Source of the DNA: a virus
DNA length: 59,488 bases
Strand: one strand, 5' to 3'
IMG/VR virus record: IMGVR_UViG_3300035107_000641
Span: 1-59,488 of that record
The translations under genes were made by a program, and so were the position numbers. The notes beneath the pieces are model-generated. The model ran no database searches and was not told the DNA's origin. It worked only from the letters and a program-made list of their open reading frames with translations. This document shows, piece by piece, positions 24,537 through 32,676 of the stretch (its first letter is position 1; every line of letters starts with the position of its first letter).

Positions 24537-25670
24537 ATGGAAGCAAGACGACACCCACAACGCGGGTATTGGGAGGTGTACTTTCGCTATCCCGACCCGG
24601 ACAACCCGCGCAACAACCGGACCTTCCGCAAGAAGAGTCCGGTTCAAACGCGGCGTGGGGCCGAGAAGTGGGGCCGAGAGATGCTGGCCATCTACAGCGA
24701 CCCGATACGCTTGAGAGAGGAGACCCGAGCGCTCCCCACCCTCCAGACCTTCGCTCGCGAGGTGGAGCGTGTGGTCTGGAAAGTGGAGCTCAGCGACCGC
24801 TCCGTCGCCAAGTACCGCTCTGTGCTCGACAACCAAATTCTACCAACCCTGGGAGACCTGATCATCGATCAAATCGACGTTCAGAAGCTCACGCACTGGC
24901 GGGCCGACATGGTCGAAGCCGATCTGAGCGTCGAGTATATCAACGCCGCGACACGCATCGCCAGCCAGATCCTCGGCGTCGCGAAGTCGTGGGGAATGAT
25001 CACGCTCGTCCCCACCCTCAAGAGGCTCCCACCGGAGGAAGAGGAGCCCTGGGATTACCTGACCGAAGACGAACAGGATCGCCTCGAGGCTCAGCTCGAT
25101 GACACCCTTGATCGAGACTGCATGATCATCATCGCGCTCGACACGGGCATGCGCGACGGAGAAATCCGCGCTATGACATGGGGGAACATCGACCTGAAGG
25201 CGAAGCAGATCTGGGTCAAGCACTCGCTCACGAGCAAGGGAAAGCTCGGCCCGACGAAGAACCGCAAGCACCGCATGATCCCCATGACCGAGCGCGTGGC
25301 GAAGATCCTCACCAGGCAACGCGCCAAGACCTTGCTCGCAGGGGATTGGGTGTGGACAGAAGAAGGCAAGCCGTACAAGACCAACAAGATCTTGCGTCGG
25401 CTGCGGAGCCGTCTTCGGCTGGCAGGGATGAGGGAGATCCGGGTGCACGACCTGAGACACACGTTCGCCTCGAGGCTCGTCCAACGAGGTGTATCGCTCC
25501 AGGTCGTCAAGGAGCTGCTCGGCCACTCTCGCATCAAAGAAACCGAGCGCTATGCGCACCTCGCGCCGGAGCAACACGCGGAAGCGGTCGCGGCGTTGGA
25601 GCGCACAAAGTTGTACTCTGATTGTACCGAAAATGCCGAGGGCCTTGATCCCGAGTGTTCATCGGCATAA
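24537..25670 (+). CDS. int: Tyrosine integrase
   Basis: ATG 24537 has GAGG 6 bases upstream. The 377-residue protein has an arm-binding N-terminus, a core-binding SAM-like domain (about 70-160) and a catalytic domain with Arg206 ('TGMR'), 'HDLRHTFAS' (His304, Arg307), His330 ('GHSRIKE') and the nucleophile Tyr339 ('ERYAHL'). It integrates and excises the phage at attP/attB. Paired TTGTACC-type repeats at its 3' end and about 200 bp further on look like its own arm sites. Confidence 0.95.
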   Translation: MEARRHPQRGYWEVYFRYPDPDNPRNNRTFRKKSPVQTRRGAEKWGREMLAIYSDPIRLREETRALPTLQTFAREVERVVWKVELSDRSVAKYRSVLDNQILPTLGDLIIDQIDVQKLTHWRADMVEADLSVEYINAATRIASQILGVAKSWGMITLVPTLKRLPPEEEEPWDYLTEDEQDRLEAQLDDTLDRDCMIIIALDTGMRDGEIRAMTWGNIDLKAKQIWVKHSLTSKGKLGPTKNRKHRMIPMTERVAKILTRQRAKTLLAGDWVWTEEGKPYKTNKILRRLRSRLRLAGMREIRVHDLRHTFASRLVQRGVSLQVVKELLGHSRIKETERYAHLAPEQHAEAVAALERTKLYSDCTENAEGLDPECSSA

Positions 25671-25843
25671 AACGCGCACTGTAAAGACGCACTGCGTCAT
25701 ATCCGCGAACTCGCTCAAACCCTGATATGGTGGGCTCATCCTGTGTTCACGCGGATATGACGCGGTTTTCTTTTGTTGCTCGTTGTTGTTGGTTATCGCC
25801 GGATGCCGCTATGTATTTTGTACCGTCGTTGTACCGTACAAAA
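25611..25843. other. attP: attP-like region with paired arm-type repeats
   Basis: TTGTACT at 25611 and TTGTACC at 25622 lie 11 bp apart. TTGTACC at 25818 and 25829 are again 11 bp apart in the same orientation. They flank a centre holding a 14-bp inverted repeat (25694-25707 and 25750-25763). Two sets of phased repeats flanking a core beside int is the standard attP layout. The left pair lies inside the int 3' end. The crossover core cannot be fixed without the host junctions. Confidence 0.55.
25694..25763 (+). repeat. 14-bp inverted repeat downstream of int
   Basis: GCGTCATATCCGCG at 25694-25707 and its exact complement at 25750-25763 are separated by 42 bases. The right arm is followed by GGTTTTCTTTTG on the plus strand, so it could also end the early transcript. 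Alternatively it is the core or an Xis site of attP. Confidence 0.6.
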
Positions 25844-25935
25844 TCGACGTGCTCTTCAACACCCTCCCCTCCCTGTTCGCGGTACATATCGTGCCGGGGG
25901 TGCTCGATCTGCTTGGTCGGGCGCCAAAGACAACC

Positions 25936-26343
25936 TCAGCAAATCTCGATCGTATCAGCTTCGACATCGACCTCGTACTCGGTGGTGGATGCCTCCGAAC
26001 GACATCGTTCAGCGAGCGTATACTCGATGTGCTCGAGCAAGGTGCACACGTCCTCCATCGCTTCGATCATCTCCGCGGCGCGGTGTTCTTCGAAGAGGCT
26101 GCCGCTTTTCAGCTGAGATGTGACCCACGTCGCGTTGCTCTGGATCGCGCCCAGATACGATGCGAACACGTGAGCGTCCGGGCTTCGGGCGGGTACTGAT
26201 TGCAATGCTTGGTTGCCCCTGCCCACGAGCGACAATAGCAACTCCCCACCGGAGGTGCTCTCGAGAAGCTCGCGCGCAAACTGATGTGGCTTGGTCTTGT
26301 GGGCCTGTGAACTCGGCACGCGCCAATGATTCTTCCTATCCAT
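25936..26343 (-). CDS. Hypothetical protein, 135 aa, under operator-like site 4
   Basis: A soluble helical protein with an acidic C-terminus ('TTEYEVDVEADTIEIC'). The start codon at 26343 lies 2 bases from a copy of the operator motif found at the repressor locus, so it is probably co-regulated with the lysogeny switch. The gene lies just beyond attP and transcribes back towards it. A role in prophage maintenance or exclusion is possible; no family recognised. Confidence 0.65.
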   Translation of the reverse strand: MDRKNHWRVPSSQAHKTKPHQFARELLESTSGGELLLSLVGRGNQALQSVPARSPDAHVFASYLGAIQSNATWVTSQLKSGSLFEEHRAAEMIEAMEDVCTLLEHIEYTLAERCRSEASTTEYEVDVEADTIEIC

Positions 26344-26345
26344 TT

Positions 26346-26362
26346 CTACCCCCTCTTGGTGT
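26346..26362 (-). promoter_or_regulatory. Operator-like site 4 (CTACC-N7-GGTGT)
   Basis: The same arms and spacing as the three sites around the repressor gene, 10 kb away and placed at the start codon of the gene at 26343 exactly as site 1 is at 15377. The position match makes a chance occurrence less likely. Confidence 0.5.
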
Positions 26363-26537
26363 CCTCTCCCCTAAACGGACCGTCAACGCCGAGTGTTTAG
26401 CATCTAATAACAACACCACGCTTAGAAATAGGAACGTTGGAATCTCATTTTTCTCAGTATCAAGCCGTGATCTCATGCTCGGATTGCGCTATTCTCAGGT
26501 TACAAAAACTTGGCAAGCACAACTAAAGGGGGTCGGG

Positions 26538-26858
26538 ATGCTCGAAGCAAGCTATGGCTGCAACTCGATTGTGTCATTGCAGCTCAAGACAGATGGCATC
26601 TGTCGTGAGATGCGGCGCACTGTGACACGTGACGAAGTGTTCGTGCTTTGTCGTGTGGTTTCGTGGAAACTCGTCTTGCTCATGTGCCGAACAAAACAAA
26701 CGGGGGAGTCGGGGCTGTACATACTCGTCCCCTCAGACGAGGATGCCTACCTGGTGCTCTACAACTATGCCATTAAAGGGAAGTTTCGCCATAGTCGTCA
26801 CCCCCTCGATGATAACTCACGAAAGTGGTGGAAGGACGCAGGCAAGCTCATTTGGTGA
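26538..26858 (+). CDS. Small protein A of a convergent paralogous pair, 106 aa
   Basis: ATG 26538 has AGGGGG 5 bases upstream. It shares with the opposing gene at 26861-27190 an M-L start, a 'K-x-D-G' turn, a central V-x-x-W-x-x-V-L strand and 'ILVPSDEDAYLVLYNY'. A small beta-barrel-like fold is plausible. The stops of the two genes are 2 bases apart. No family recognised; the pair suggests duplication with inversion. Confidence 0.62.
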   Translation: MLEASYGCNSIVSLQLKTDGICREMRRTVTRDEVFVLCRVVSWKLVLLMCRTKQTGESGLYILVPSDEDAYLVLYNYAIKGKFRHSRHPLDDNSRKWWKDAGKLIW

Positions 26859-26860
26859 CT

Positions 26861-27190
26861 TCATCGAAGCAGAACGTGTTCGCTCGAGTCGAATGCCTCG
26901 CGCGCCTTCTGTGCGTTGTTGATCTTCTCTTCAACGCCGAACGCACCAACCACCTTGAACGTACCGAGCGCGAGCTCGTTGTCCTCATCTGAAGGGACGA
27001 GGATGAACACCCTCCGCTTACCGCTCGAGCGCGCTGTAGTGGATACGAGCACACGACTCCAACCCGTGACATAGCCACTGACTAGGAGGTGTCTTGGCTC
27101 TGGGGTTGATCTGCTCGAGCGATGCCAGTCGCCGTCGGCCTTGACCTCGACGACCTGGTCGGCTGTAAATCCAAAGAAGAGAGATAGCAT
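26861..27190 (-). CDS. Small protein B of a convergent paralogous pair, 109 aa
   Basis: ATG 27190 has GGAGG 7 bases upstream. It carries 'FILVPSDEDNELALGTFKV', clearly related to the plus-strand gene ending at 26858. The front halves are less alike, with shared Gly, Val-x-Val-Lys-x-Asp-Gly and Trp positions. Function unknown. The C-terminus is helical and unlike that of its partner. Confidence 0.65.
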   Translation of the reverse strand: MLSLFFGFTADQVVEVKADGDWHRSSRSTPEPRHLLVSGYVTGWSRVLVSTTARSSGKRRVFILVPSDEDNELALGTFKVVGAFGVEEKINNAQKAREAFDSSEHVLLR

Positions 27191-27243
27191 GGTAGTGCCT
27201 CCATCGGTGGAACCCCGAGAATCCTCTCTGGAGGCACGCTCGG

Positions 27244-27834
27244 TCAAGCAGCTTGCTTGCGATTCGACTCACGAGCCTTGCGGAAAGCGAGCTTTGCAGA
27301 CTCGCGGTAGTCGGGAGAGGTCATCCATCCCCAGGCGAGCCGAGCGAGCTCCCAGTCGCGATCGGCCAGGGCCGACCTGAACTCGCCGAACAACTCGCCG
27401 TCATCCATGGACTTGAAGAGGAGCTTCTGTTGGTGCAAGCCGAGGTGCTTGATGCATACAGGGCCGATGCCGCTCCTGATGCTGTCCGGGTCGGTGAGTT
27501 CGCGCCCGCACTCGCGGCATGTGCACTCGACCTGGTAGCCAAACCCGTGCTTGCTGATCCAGCCTTCAGGGTTGGCCACGATCGATGCGTGAGCGCGGTG
27601 GGTCTTGTCGTCGAACTTGCGGAAGGGCTTGACCTGCCCCTCCTGGTCGACAATGGCGAAGCTCTCGAAGTCGCGCCCGACCTTCTTGGCCACCACGCGC
27701 ACCTTCTTCTTGTTGCGCTTGGGTCCCCACTTCTCGGTGCGGATGCGGTAGATCTGCACCCCGCCAGTGGCGGGGTTGGTGACGGTGAGGTGCCCGTTGA
27801 AGAGCTCGACGCTGTACTCGGTATCCGTGTTCAT
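27244..27834 (-). CDS. DUF6011-like zinc-ribbon protein, 196 aa
   Basis: Residues 105-130 carry 'CRECGRELTDPDSIRSGIGP' followed by Val-Cys, the DUF6011 signature (two Cys pairs around a Ser-x-x-x-G-I-G-P turn). The N-terminal half is beta-rich ('SVELFNGHLTVTNPATGGVQ') and basic; the C-terminal half is helical with a 'DRDWELARLAWGWM' segment. The family is common in phage and actinobacterial genomes without a proven role. Confidence 0.7.
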   Translation of the reverse strand: MNTDTEYSVELFNGHLTVTNPATGGVQIYRIRTEKWGPKRNKKKVRVVAKKVGRDFESFAIVDQEGQVKPFRKFDDKTHRAHASIVANPEGWISKHGFGYQVECTCRECGRELTDPDSIRSGIGPVCIKHLGLHQQKLLFKSMDDGELFGEFRSALADRDWELARLAWGWMTSPDYRESAKLAFRKARESNRKQAA

Positions 27835-28057
27835 GATGTTCTCCGGTAAGGAGCTATCAGGTTCCGCCTGACTCGGCCGGGGTCATGTCCCCCGCTGACA
27901 ATATTTAATCTAGGGTGGTATCAAATTTTGTGTAACTTTATTTTTATCGTATTGCGAGCAAAAAACAGTTTTCAGTCAGGGTTCCATCTTGATGTTGCCT
28001 GAACATCGATGCTATCTCTGAATCAATACACTTCATGAAAACCGCTCGGAGATCCAT
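27835..28057. other. AT-rich intergenic region before the kinase operon
   Basis: This 223-bp gap is markedly richer in A and T than the flanking phage DNA and marks the left edge of an imported island. It separates two divergent genes. TTGTGT-N16-TATTGC around 27931 and TTGATG-N18-TATCTC around 27993 are possible rightward promoters, neither convincing. GGAG lies 6 bases before ATG 28058. No gene is visible. Confidence 0.5.
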
Positions 28058-28888
28058 ATGCCGCCAGCCTTCACACCGCCTTTGTCATTGGCAGAAGTTC
28101 AAGCCGTTTTTGCTTCCGAAGGCATTCAGGTTGACGAGGTGTTGGGTTCAGGAGGGCAGGGAGCAGCGTTCAAAGCAACTGACAGTAAAACAAACAAGGT
28201 GGCTTTAAAGATTTACGGCCCGCAGACAACCCTCCCGAGAATTGAGGGGGAAATTGCCAAACTCCAAGAGCTCGATTCGCCCCATGTGGTCAAACTGTTT
28301 CAATCCGGCGACTGCCAACTCCGAAACTATCCGTTTCGTTGCCCGTATATAACACTCGAGTTTATCGATGGGCAGCCCTGCAATGAGTTGGTTGGCAGCA
28401 TAGCGAAAGAAACGGGGCAAAACCTTGACGCTGAAATATCAAAGCTCTTGTTAGATGTTGGTGATGGCCTTGATGTCATATGGTCAAAGAGGATTGTCCA
28501 CAGAGACATCAAACCCGCAAACATAATGAGATGCACTGATGGTTCGTATACCATTCTGGATTTCGGACTCGCCAAAGCTCCTGATGACGATTCAATCACG
28601 GCCACAGGGTTCGTAGTTGGTACTCCAGGATACATGTCCCCAGAACAAGCGCGAGGCGCGAGACGCCTCACGATTCGCTCAGACTTGTTTGCGCTTGGGA
28701 TCACCGCTTACTACATTGCATCAGGAGAACACCCATTCCACGGGTTCCAACACTTCATAGGAAGTGCTCGCCCCAAGCCACTCTGCGATGTTTGTGATGT
28801 AAGCCAGCGAACAGGAAGCGCCGTCGACTCCTTGCTAGAACTAGACAGAATGAACAGACCAACTTCAATCTCAAGCCTGTTAGGATAA
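28058..28888 (+). CDS. Hanks-type serine/threonine protein kinase, soluble
   Basis: A 276-residue kinase domain with every key element: Gly loop 'LGSGGQGAAF', Lys51 ('VALKIYG'), Glu65, 'HRDIKPANI' (Asp150, Lys152, Asn155), 'DFGLAKA' (168-170) and 'GTPGYMSPEQARG'. There is no membrane segment or sensor domain, unlike PknB-type host kinases. It is followed 4 bases later by a 422-residue gene of unknown family, so the two form an operon in low-GC DNA. Phage-borne kinases of this kind can act in abortive infection or superinfection exclusion; that role is inferred here. Confidence 0.85.
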   Translation: MPPAFTPPLSLAEVQAVFASEGIQVDEVLGSGGQGAAFKATDSKTNKVALKIYGPQTTLPRIEGEIAKLQELDSPHVVKLFQSGDCQLRNYPFRCPYITLEFIDGQPCNELVGSIAKETGQNLDAEISKLLLDVGDGLDVIWSKRIVHRDIKPANIMRCTDGSYTILDFGLAKAPDDDSITATGFVVGTPGYMSPEQARGARRLTIRSDLFALGITAYYIASGEHPFHGFQHFIGSARPKPLCDVCDVSQRTGSAVDSLLELDRMNRPTSISSLLG

Positions 28889-28892
28889 AAAC

Positions 28893-30161
28893 ATGTTCTA
28901 CCTGAATGTAGGTTACCACTGGGACGTATTAAGAGAAGTCAAGGACGCCATAAGAGGCGCAATCTTTTGCGCCTCTACAATCGATATGGTTGCAGCACTA
29001 AGGAGAGAGTGCGCGTTGCCAAACAAAGTTTTATTTGATCCTCAGATGTATCTGCTGGACTACGAACTCGAGCCAGAGACTCACCTCTCACTCGTGAGAC
29101 GGCTTTGCACCTACAACTTCTTCGGAATAACAAGGCCTGAGTTCAATAGCAGTGAGCAGAACCAGTCGGAATACAAACAAGGTTTGTCCGAAAACCTAAA
29201 CGAGATCTGGAAGAATAAATCACCTCACGATCGCATATGGGGTGATTTGGTAGAAGCCGCAATCGCATTCCAAAAACTATTCGGCGTATCAAGTTATATT
29301 TTGCCATCAATCTTGATACGAGACCCAGAAGATAACTTGGATAGGTTCTTTAATCGGTTGGATGAGGCATCACAACACATACCAGATGACAAGCCTACGT
29401 ACATCTCGGTAGCGCTCAGTGAAGCCGCCATGGCTCATAAACCGGCCTCTGAAAACGAGCTGTTAGCATCCCTTGCAGATGAACTAACTGCGCGACCTGA
29501 GATCAAACATGTCTATATAGTTTTAGCATCAGAGTCTTCGAATAGCATTCGACACCTTAACCCAAATGCAATTGGTGGCTTTCTTGCTCTCACTAAGTTG
29601 CTTTCGGAAAACAAGATAGATGTTCTGGTGAACTTTGCTGAATCGCTCGGGATAGCTGCGTTAGGCTTTGGAGCTGGGGGTTACGGTGCAAGCTACTACA
29701 ATAAAGGAAGGGCGCTGAGGTTGTCTGACTTTGTAGAAACAAAAGGTCGCGGCGCTTACCCTAATTTCCATTCAACCCATTTGGCAGTCGATTTCGAAGC
29801 CGAAAACGATTTGGTGAAAGTTAGAGATTGCCATTTGTTGAAGTGCCTGAAAGACAGTTGGACTCCTGCTTCAAAAAATCTAAAAAAAGCTCTTGAAGCA
29901 GGGCAATCACCAGCAGTCATACCAGGTTGGGCCAGAACAAAGAACAACACTAAACTTGCTAGGATGCAATTTGCTCACGGACACAGCAAAATGGGGGACC
30001 GCAAATGGACTCCTTCAGATGTATTAGACTGGTTACAAAACGCTGAAATGATCACAGATTATATTGACAAAAAAACAAGCAACAATCCGATGTCATATAA
30101 GTTCAAAACAGCACATCTCAAGGTGTGGAGAAAGTCTGTTGAAGATCTGGTTAACTTGTAA
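28893..30161 (+). CDS. Unknown 422-aa partner of the kinase
   Basis: Translated 4 bases after the kinase stop. The middle and C-terminal halves alternate hydrophobic strands and helices, with a Gly-rich segment 'LGFGAGGYGASYYNKGRALR', which recalls a TIM-barrel-like enzyme. No catalytic signature is certain. It may be the effector that the kinase controls or its substrate. The C-terminus runs 11 bases into the opposing nuclease-like gene. Base composition matches the kinase gene and not the phage backbone. Confidence 0.72.
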   Translation: MFYLNVGYHWDVLREVKDAIRGAIFCASTIDMVAALRRECALPNKVLFDPQMYLLDYELEPETHLSLVRRLCTYNFFGITRPEFNSSEQNQSEYKQGLSENLNEIWKNKSPHDRIWGDLVEAAIAFQKLFGVSSYILPSILIRDPEDNLDRFFNRLDEASQHIPDDKPTYISVALSEAAMAHKPASENELLASLADELTARPEIKHVYIVLASESSNSIRHLNPNAIGGFLALTKLLSENKIDVLVNFAESLGIAALGFGAGGYGASYYNKGRALRLSDFVETKGRGAYPNFHSTHLAVDFEAENDLVKVRDCHLLKCLKDSWTPASKNLKKALEAGQSPAVIPGWARTKNNTKLARMQFAHGHSKMGDRKWTPSDVLDWLQNAEMITDYIDKKTSNNPMSYKFKTAHLKVWRKSVEDLVNL

Positions 30162-30927
30162 ACCACTCGTCTTTTTGGTGGCGAGCCATGTCCCAAAGCA
30201 ATCTCAGCCTCATATTATTAATTTGGTCCCGCGCATTTTTGGTAGCGCGGGGTCGTACGAGTTTGAATATTCGACCTGACTGATCAAGTACCGCAAGTCC
30301 CAATCCTCTCTCTTTGCATTCCTTTCTCAGTTCGGAGTTTTCACGCTGCTCATCTGGCATTATAACCCAGGATCGATCTGACTTTTGTGCGTAAACAGCA
30401 GCTTGTATGATCGCTTGTCGCCAGTCATACAACTTGGCCTCAAACGCCACCACCTCAGATGGTAAGATGCAATGCCAATCACCAGCTGCCAACGCCATAC
30501 CTGATTCTGTTCTTGTAATCAGGTGATGGCGTTCCATCTTTCTGGTGATTTCTTTCACCTTATTTAGGTCGCTCCACGTTCTCGATGCCAAAGTCTCGGC
30601 CTTGAGAGGTCTGGGCACCAACTGCGCCATATAAAACAAGTCCGATTGTTTGACTTGTCTAAATGGCTTCAACCTTTTTTCACTGGGTGGAGGATTTTGA
30701 AATCTGGCCAAAACTATGTCAGCTATCCGACCACCGAAGTCGACTTCAAACCTATATTGAAAAGTGCCGGGTTGAAGCAGAAAGCTACCCAAATGAGGAA
30801 TGAAAGCTGTCACCAATTCTTTTTCGCTCAAAAAAGTCACGATTGAATCCAATGAGGGGCGGCAGAAGCTTTCAGATATGCTGTTTGGTTGTTCAGTGTA
30901 GGTCTTGCCTGCGCAAAACACAATCAT
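30151..30927 (-). CDS. PD-(D/E)XK nuclease-like protein, 258 aa
   Basis: A convergent gene overlapping the end of the kinase operon. 'FEVDFGGRIADIVLARF' (Asp70) followed about 90 residues later by 'VVAFEAKLYDWRQAI' (Glu163, Lys165) fits the D...E-x-K core of restriction-type nucleases, with a helix carrying Gln after it. A winged-helix-like segment lies between them ('VKEITRKMERHHLITRTESG'). It may be the DNA- or RNA-cutting arm of the same island or an independent defence gene. The assignment is by pattern. Confidence 0.62.
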   Translation of the reverse strand: MIVFCAGKTYTEQPNSISESFCRPSLDSIVTFLSEKELVTAFIPHLGSFLLQPGTFQYRFEVDFGGRIADIVLARFQNPPPSEKRLKPFRQVKQSDLFYMAQLVPRPLKAETLASRTWSDLNKVKEITRKMERHHLITRTESGMALAAGDWHCILPSEVVAFEAKLYDWRQAIIQAAVYAQKSDRSWVIMPDEQRENSELRKECKERGLGLAVLDQSGRIFKLVRPRATKNARDQINNMRLRLLWDMARHQKDEWFTS

Positions 30928-31096
30928 ATGACGATCGATTAACGATCGCTTGAGCTATTGCATTTTTGACAATATGTGTTAGTGGCCAAACAGGTCAAGC
31001 ATCAGCCTGGTGCAAATCTCACACGACCACGCAACATCTCCATCGACACGCCCGATAACCTCCATGAGCGCAATCCCGCGCACCACGGAGGTTCCC

Positions 31097-31318
31097 ATGC
31101 ACCCCAACGATCAAGACGGCCTGAAGCAAATCACCGAGGAGCTGCTCGCGTGTGGCGTCCACCTGGACGAACCACGCGAGCCACTGGAGGTGGGCATCCT
31201 CGAACCCACCGAGGACATGGCGCCGCGTGAGCCTCGCGCTCGACGGCCAAGCCGGTGGTGCGACAAAAAATCTGGTAGACAGTTGATCTCTTATGCTTGG
31301 TGCGGCAGGCTTGACTGA
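31097..31318 (+). CDS. Small protein, 73 aa
   Basis: GGAGG lies 5 bases before ATG 31097. The first 50 residues are acidic and the last 20 basic with Cys and Trp ('RWCDKKSGRQLISYAWCGRL'). It stands alone in a short gap between island genes. Function unknown. Confidence 0.48.
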   Translation: MHPNDQDGLKQITEELLACGVHLDEPREPLEVGILEPTEDMAPREPRARRPSRWCDKKSGRQLISYAWCGRLD

Positions 31319-31352
31319 ACGAACGAGCAGCTAACAACACAGGAGGTTAGCC

Positions 31353-31622
31353 ATGGAAGAGGATTACACGGTCATTTATGAAGATGCGGATTTCCAACCA
31401 ATGGAGGCATACGACCGCGAGCAAACGAAATACATACGGGTTGCCGTACCAGGAGAGCTCATCTTGATGACCCATCTGAGCGGTGGACTCCCTGGATTCA
31501 ATGCCATTTACACTGGAAGTACAGACCATCCTGCAGGGCCATTTGAAACGGTCTTGGGTTGCACTGATCCCGAAGTGGCGATCCAACGTGCAGTCGACTG
31601 GTACGCTACCATCGCCAGATGA
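31353..31622 (+). CDS. Hypothetical acidic protein, 89 aa
   Basis: GGAGG lies 6 bases before ATG 31353. The protein is acidic and probably mixed alpha/beta ('TKYIRVAVPGELILMTHLSG'). It overlaps the tail of a minus-strand relict gene by 17 bases. Family not recognised. Confidence 0.6.
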   Translation: MEEDYTVIYEDADFQPMEAYDREQTKYIRVAVPGELILMTHLSGGLPGFNAIYTGSTDHPAGPFETVLGCTDPEVAIQRAVDWYATIAR

Positions 31623-31842
31623 CCACGCTACCACCAGCCACGCACGCGCCAGCGCCACCCACGAGCTTCCAATCCCGCTGACTCGCGCCGTACCCTGCGA
31701 CTGCTGAGCAGATCACCACAGCGGTCCACCCCACCACCGCCCCCCGCGACATCCTGCTCTTCTCCTCGTGTAGCTCGAGCTGCAAGCGGAGCACTTCATC
31801 CTGGGCGGCCTTCTTTTCGCGCGTGAGGGCCAGCGAGCAGGT
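31606..31842 (-). pseudogene. Probable 5'-truncated relict of a membrane lysis-type gene
   Basis: The minus-strand frame is open from a TAA at 31843-31845 to its stop at 31606. It reads as a coiled coil ('KKAAQDEVLRLQLELHEEKS') followed by two hydrophobic segments and a basic tail. No good start codon with a ribosome site exists at its head; only a GTG at 31794 is available. The coil-then-membrane-segment design resembles the gene at 33669-34103. I read it as the 3' remnant of a lysis-region gene cut off by the island. Confidence 0.42.
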
Positions 31843-32091
31843 TTATCTCGTACATCATTGGAGCCAAGATAGGTTCTCCCTTCCTGCCGTTGGCACCCAT
31901 CCTGACAAGGCTCGCGCTTCTTTATCTTCTTGATGCAGTCGGAAATTTACGTAAACTCGAATGAGTCAAATTAATTTATTGCGTCTGGAGTTCTCGTTAG
32001 TGCCACTGGCTGGCACTTTTGATTTCAAGTTCCTTGGTCAATTGTTTGTAAAGTTGGACTTATCTAACCCATATCCGAGCAAGGATTATGT

Positions 32092-32676
32092 ATGAGCGAT
32101 GAAAAGTCGTATCCCGATACTGAGAATGCGACGCCAACCAATAAAACCCCGAAAAGAGCGATGGTAAATGGCAAGCCTGTGCGTGTTGGGGAAGACTTGG
32201 ACGATGCCCATAGGGAACTGACTGAGTACTTCATGCAGATCAATGATGAAGCAGGAGTGTACGAAGCAAATCCGTTGATGAGCCAAATCCACGACAAATT
32301 AGAGCGATTGGCACACGAGGGCACTCCCAAGCGTATCGTACTCAGCCATCGTGGGTTGCTTGTTATGGGTTCTTGGTACCCAGAGCATCGTGCAGATGAA
32401 CTGTCCGAAGCAATGACCTCGGGTCGGTTTACGGAGACCTTTTCGACTGCTGACCAAGTCAACATTCTTATGCAAGGTTTTCATTCACTGGCAACCCAAG
32501 TTTTGCAAAACACGAATCATGCTCTCCGAACCGAGGATAGTGAAGATCGGCAAGATGCATGTGACACCGCCATTCGTCTTTTGCGAGTGATTGGCGATCA
32601 GGTTGATGCGCTTGTTCGTCAGGTTGATTTTGTTAAACAGGGACTCCACTTGGAGGACGAAGAGGGGGCAAAATGA
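32092..32676 (+). CDS. Hypothetical cytosolic protein, 194 aa, of a two-gene module
   Basis: AAGGA lies 6 bases before ATG 32092. The protein is acidic and helical throughout, with a His-rich spot ('RIVLSHRGLLVMGSWYPEHR') and no membrane segment. Its stop overlaps the start of the lipoprotein gene, so the two are made together. Low GC and opposite orientation to the lysis genes mark it as cargo. Function unknown; superinfection exclusion is a fair guess. Confidence 0.65.
   Translation: MSDEKSYPDTENATPTNKTPKRAMVNGKPVRVGEDLDDAHRELTEYFMQINDEAGVYEANPLMSQIHDKLERLAHEGTPKRIVLSHRGLLVMGSWYPEHRADELSEAMTSGRFTETFSTADQVNILMQGFHSLATQVLQNTNHALRTEDSEDRQDACDTAIRLLRVIGDQVDALVRQVDFVKQGLHLEDEEGAK

Noticed and set aside
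25783-26199. Plus-strand 138-codon frame beyond attP
   Set aside because: It overlaps the minus gene at 25936-26343, which has a start next to an operator copy. The plus frame has no ribosome site.
30931-30947. CGATCG-TTAAT-CGATCG symmetric element upstream of the nuclease-like gene
   Set aside because: The arms are short self-complementary hexamers that occur by chance fairly often. It is kept only as a weak operator idea.
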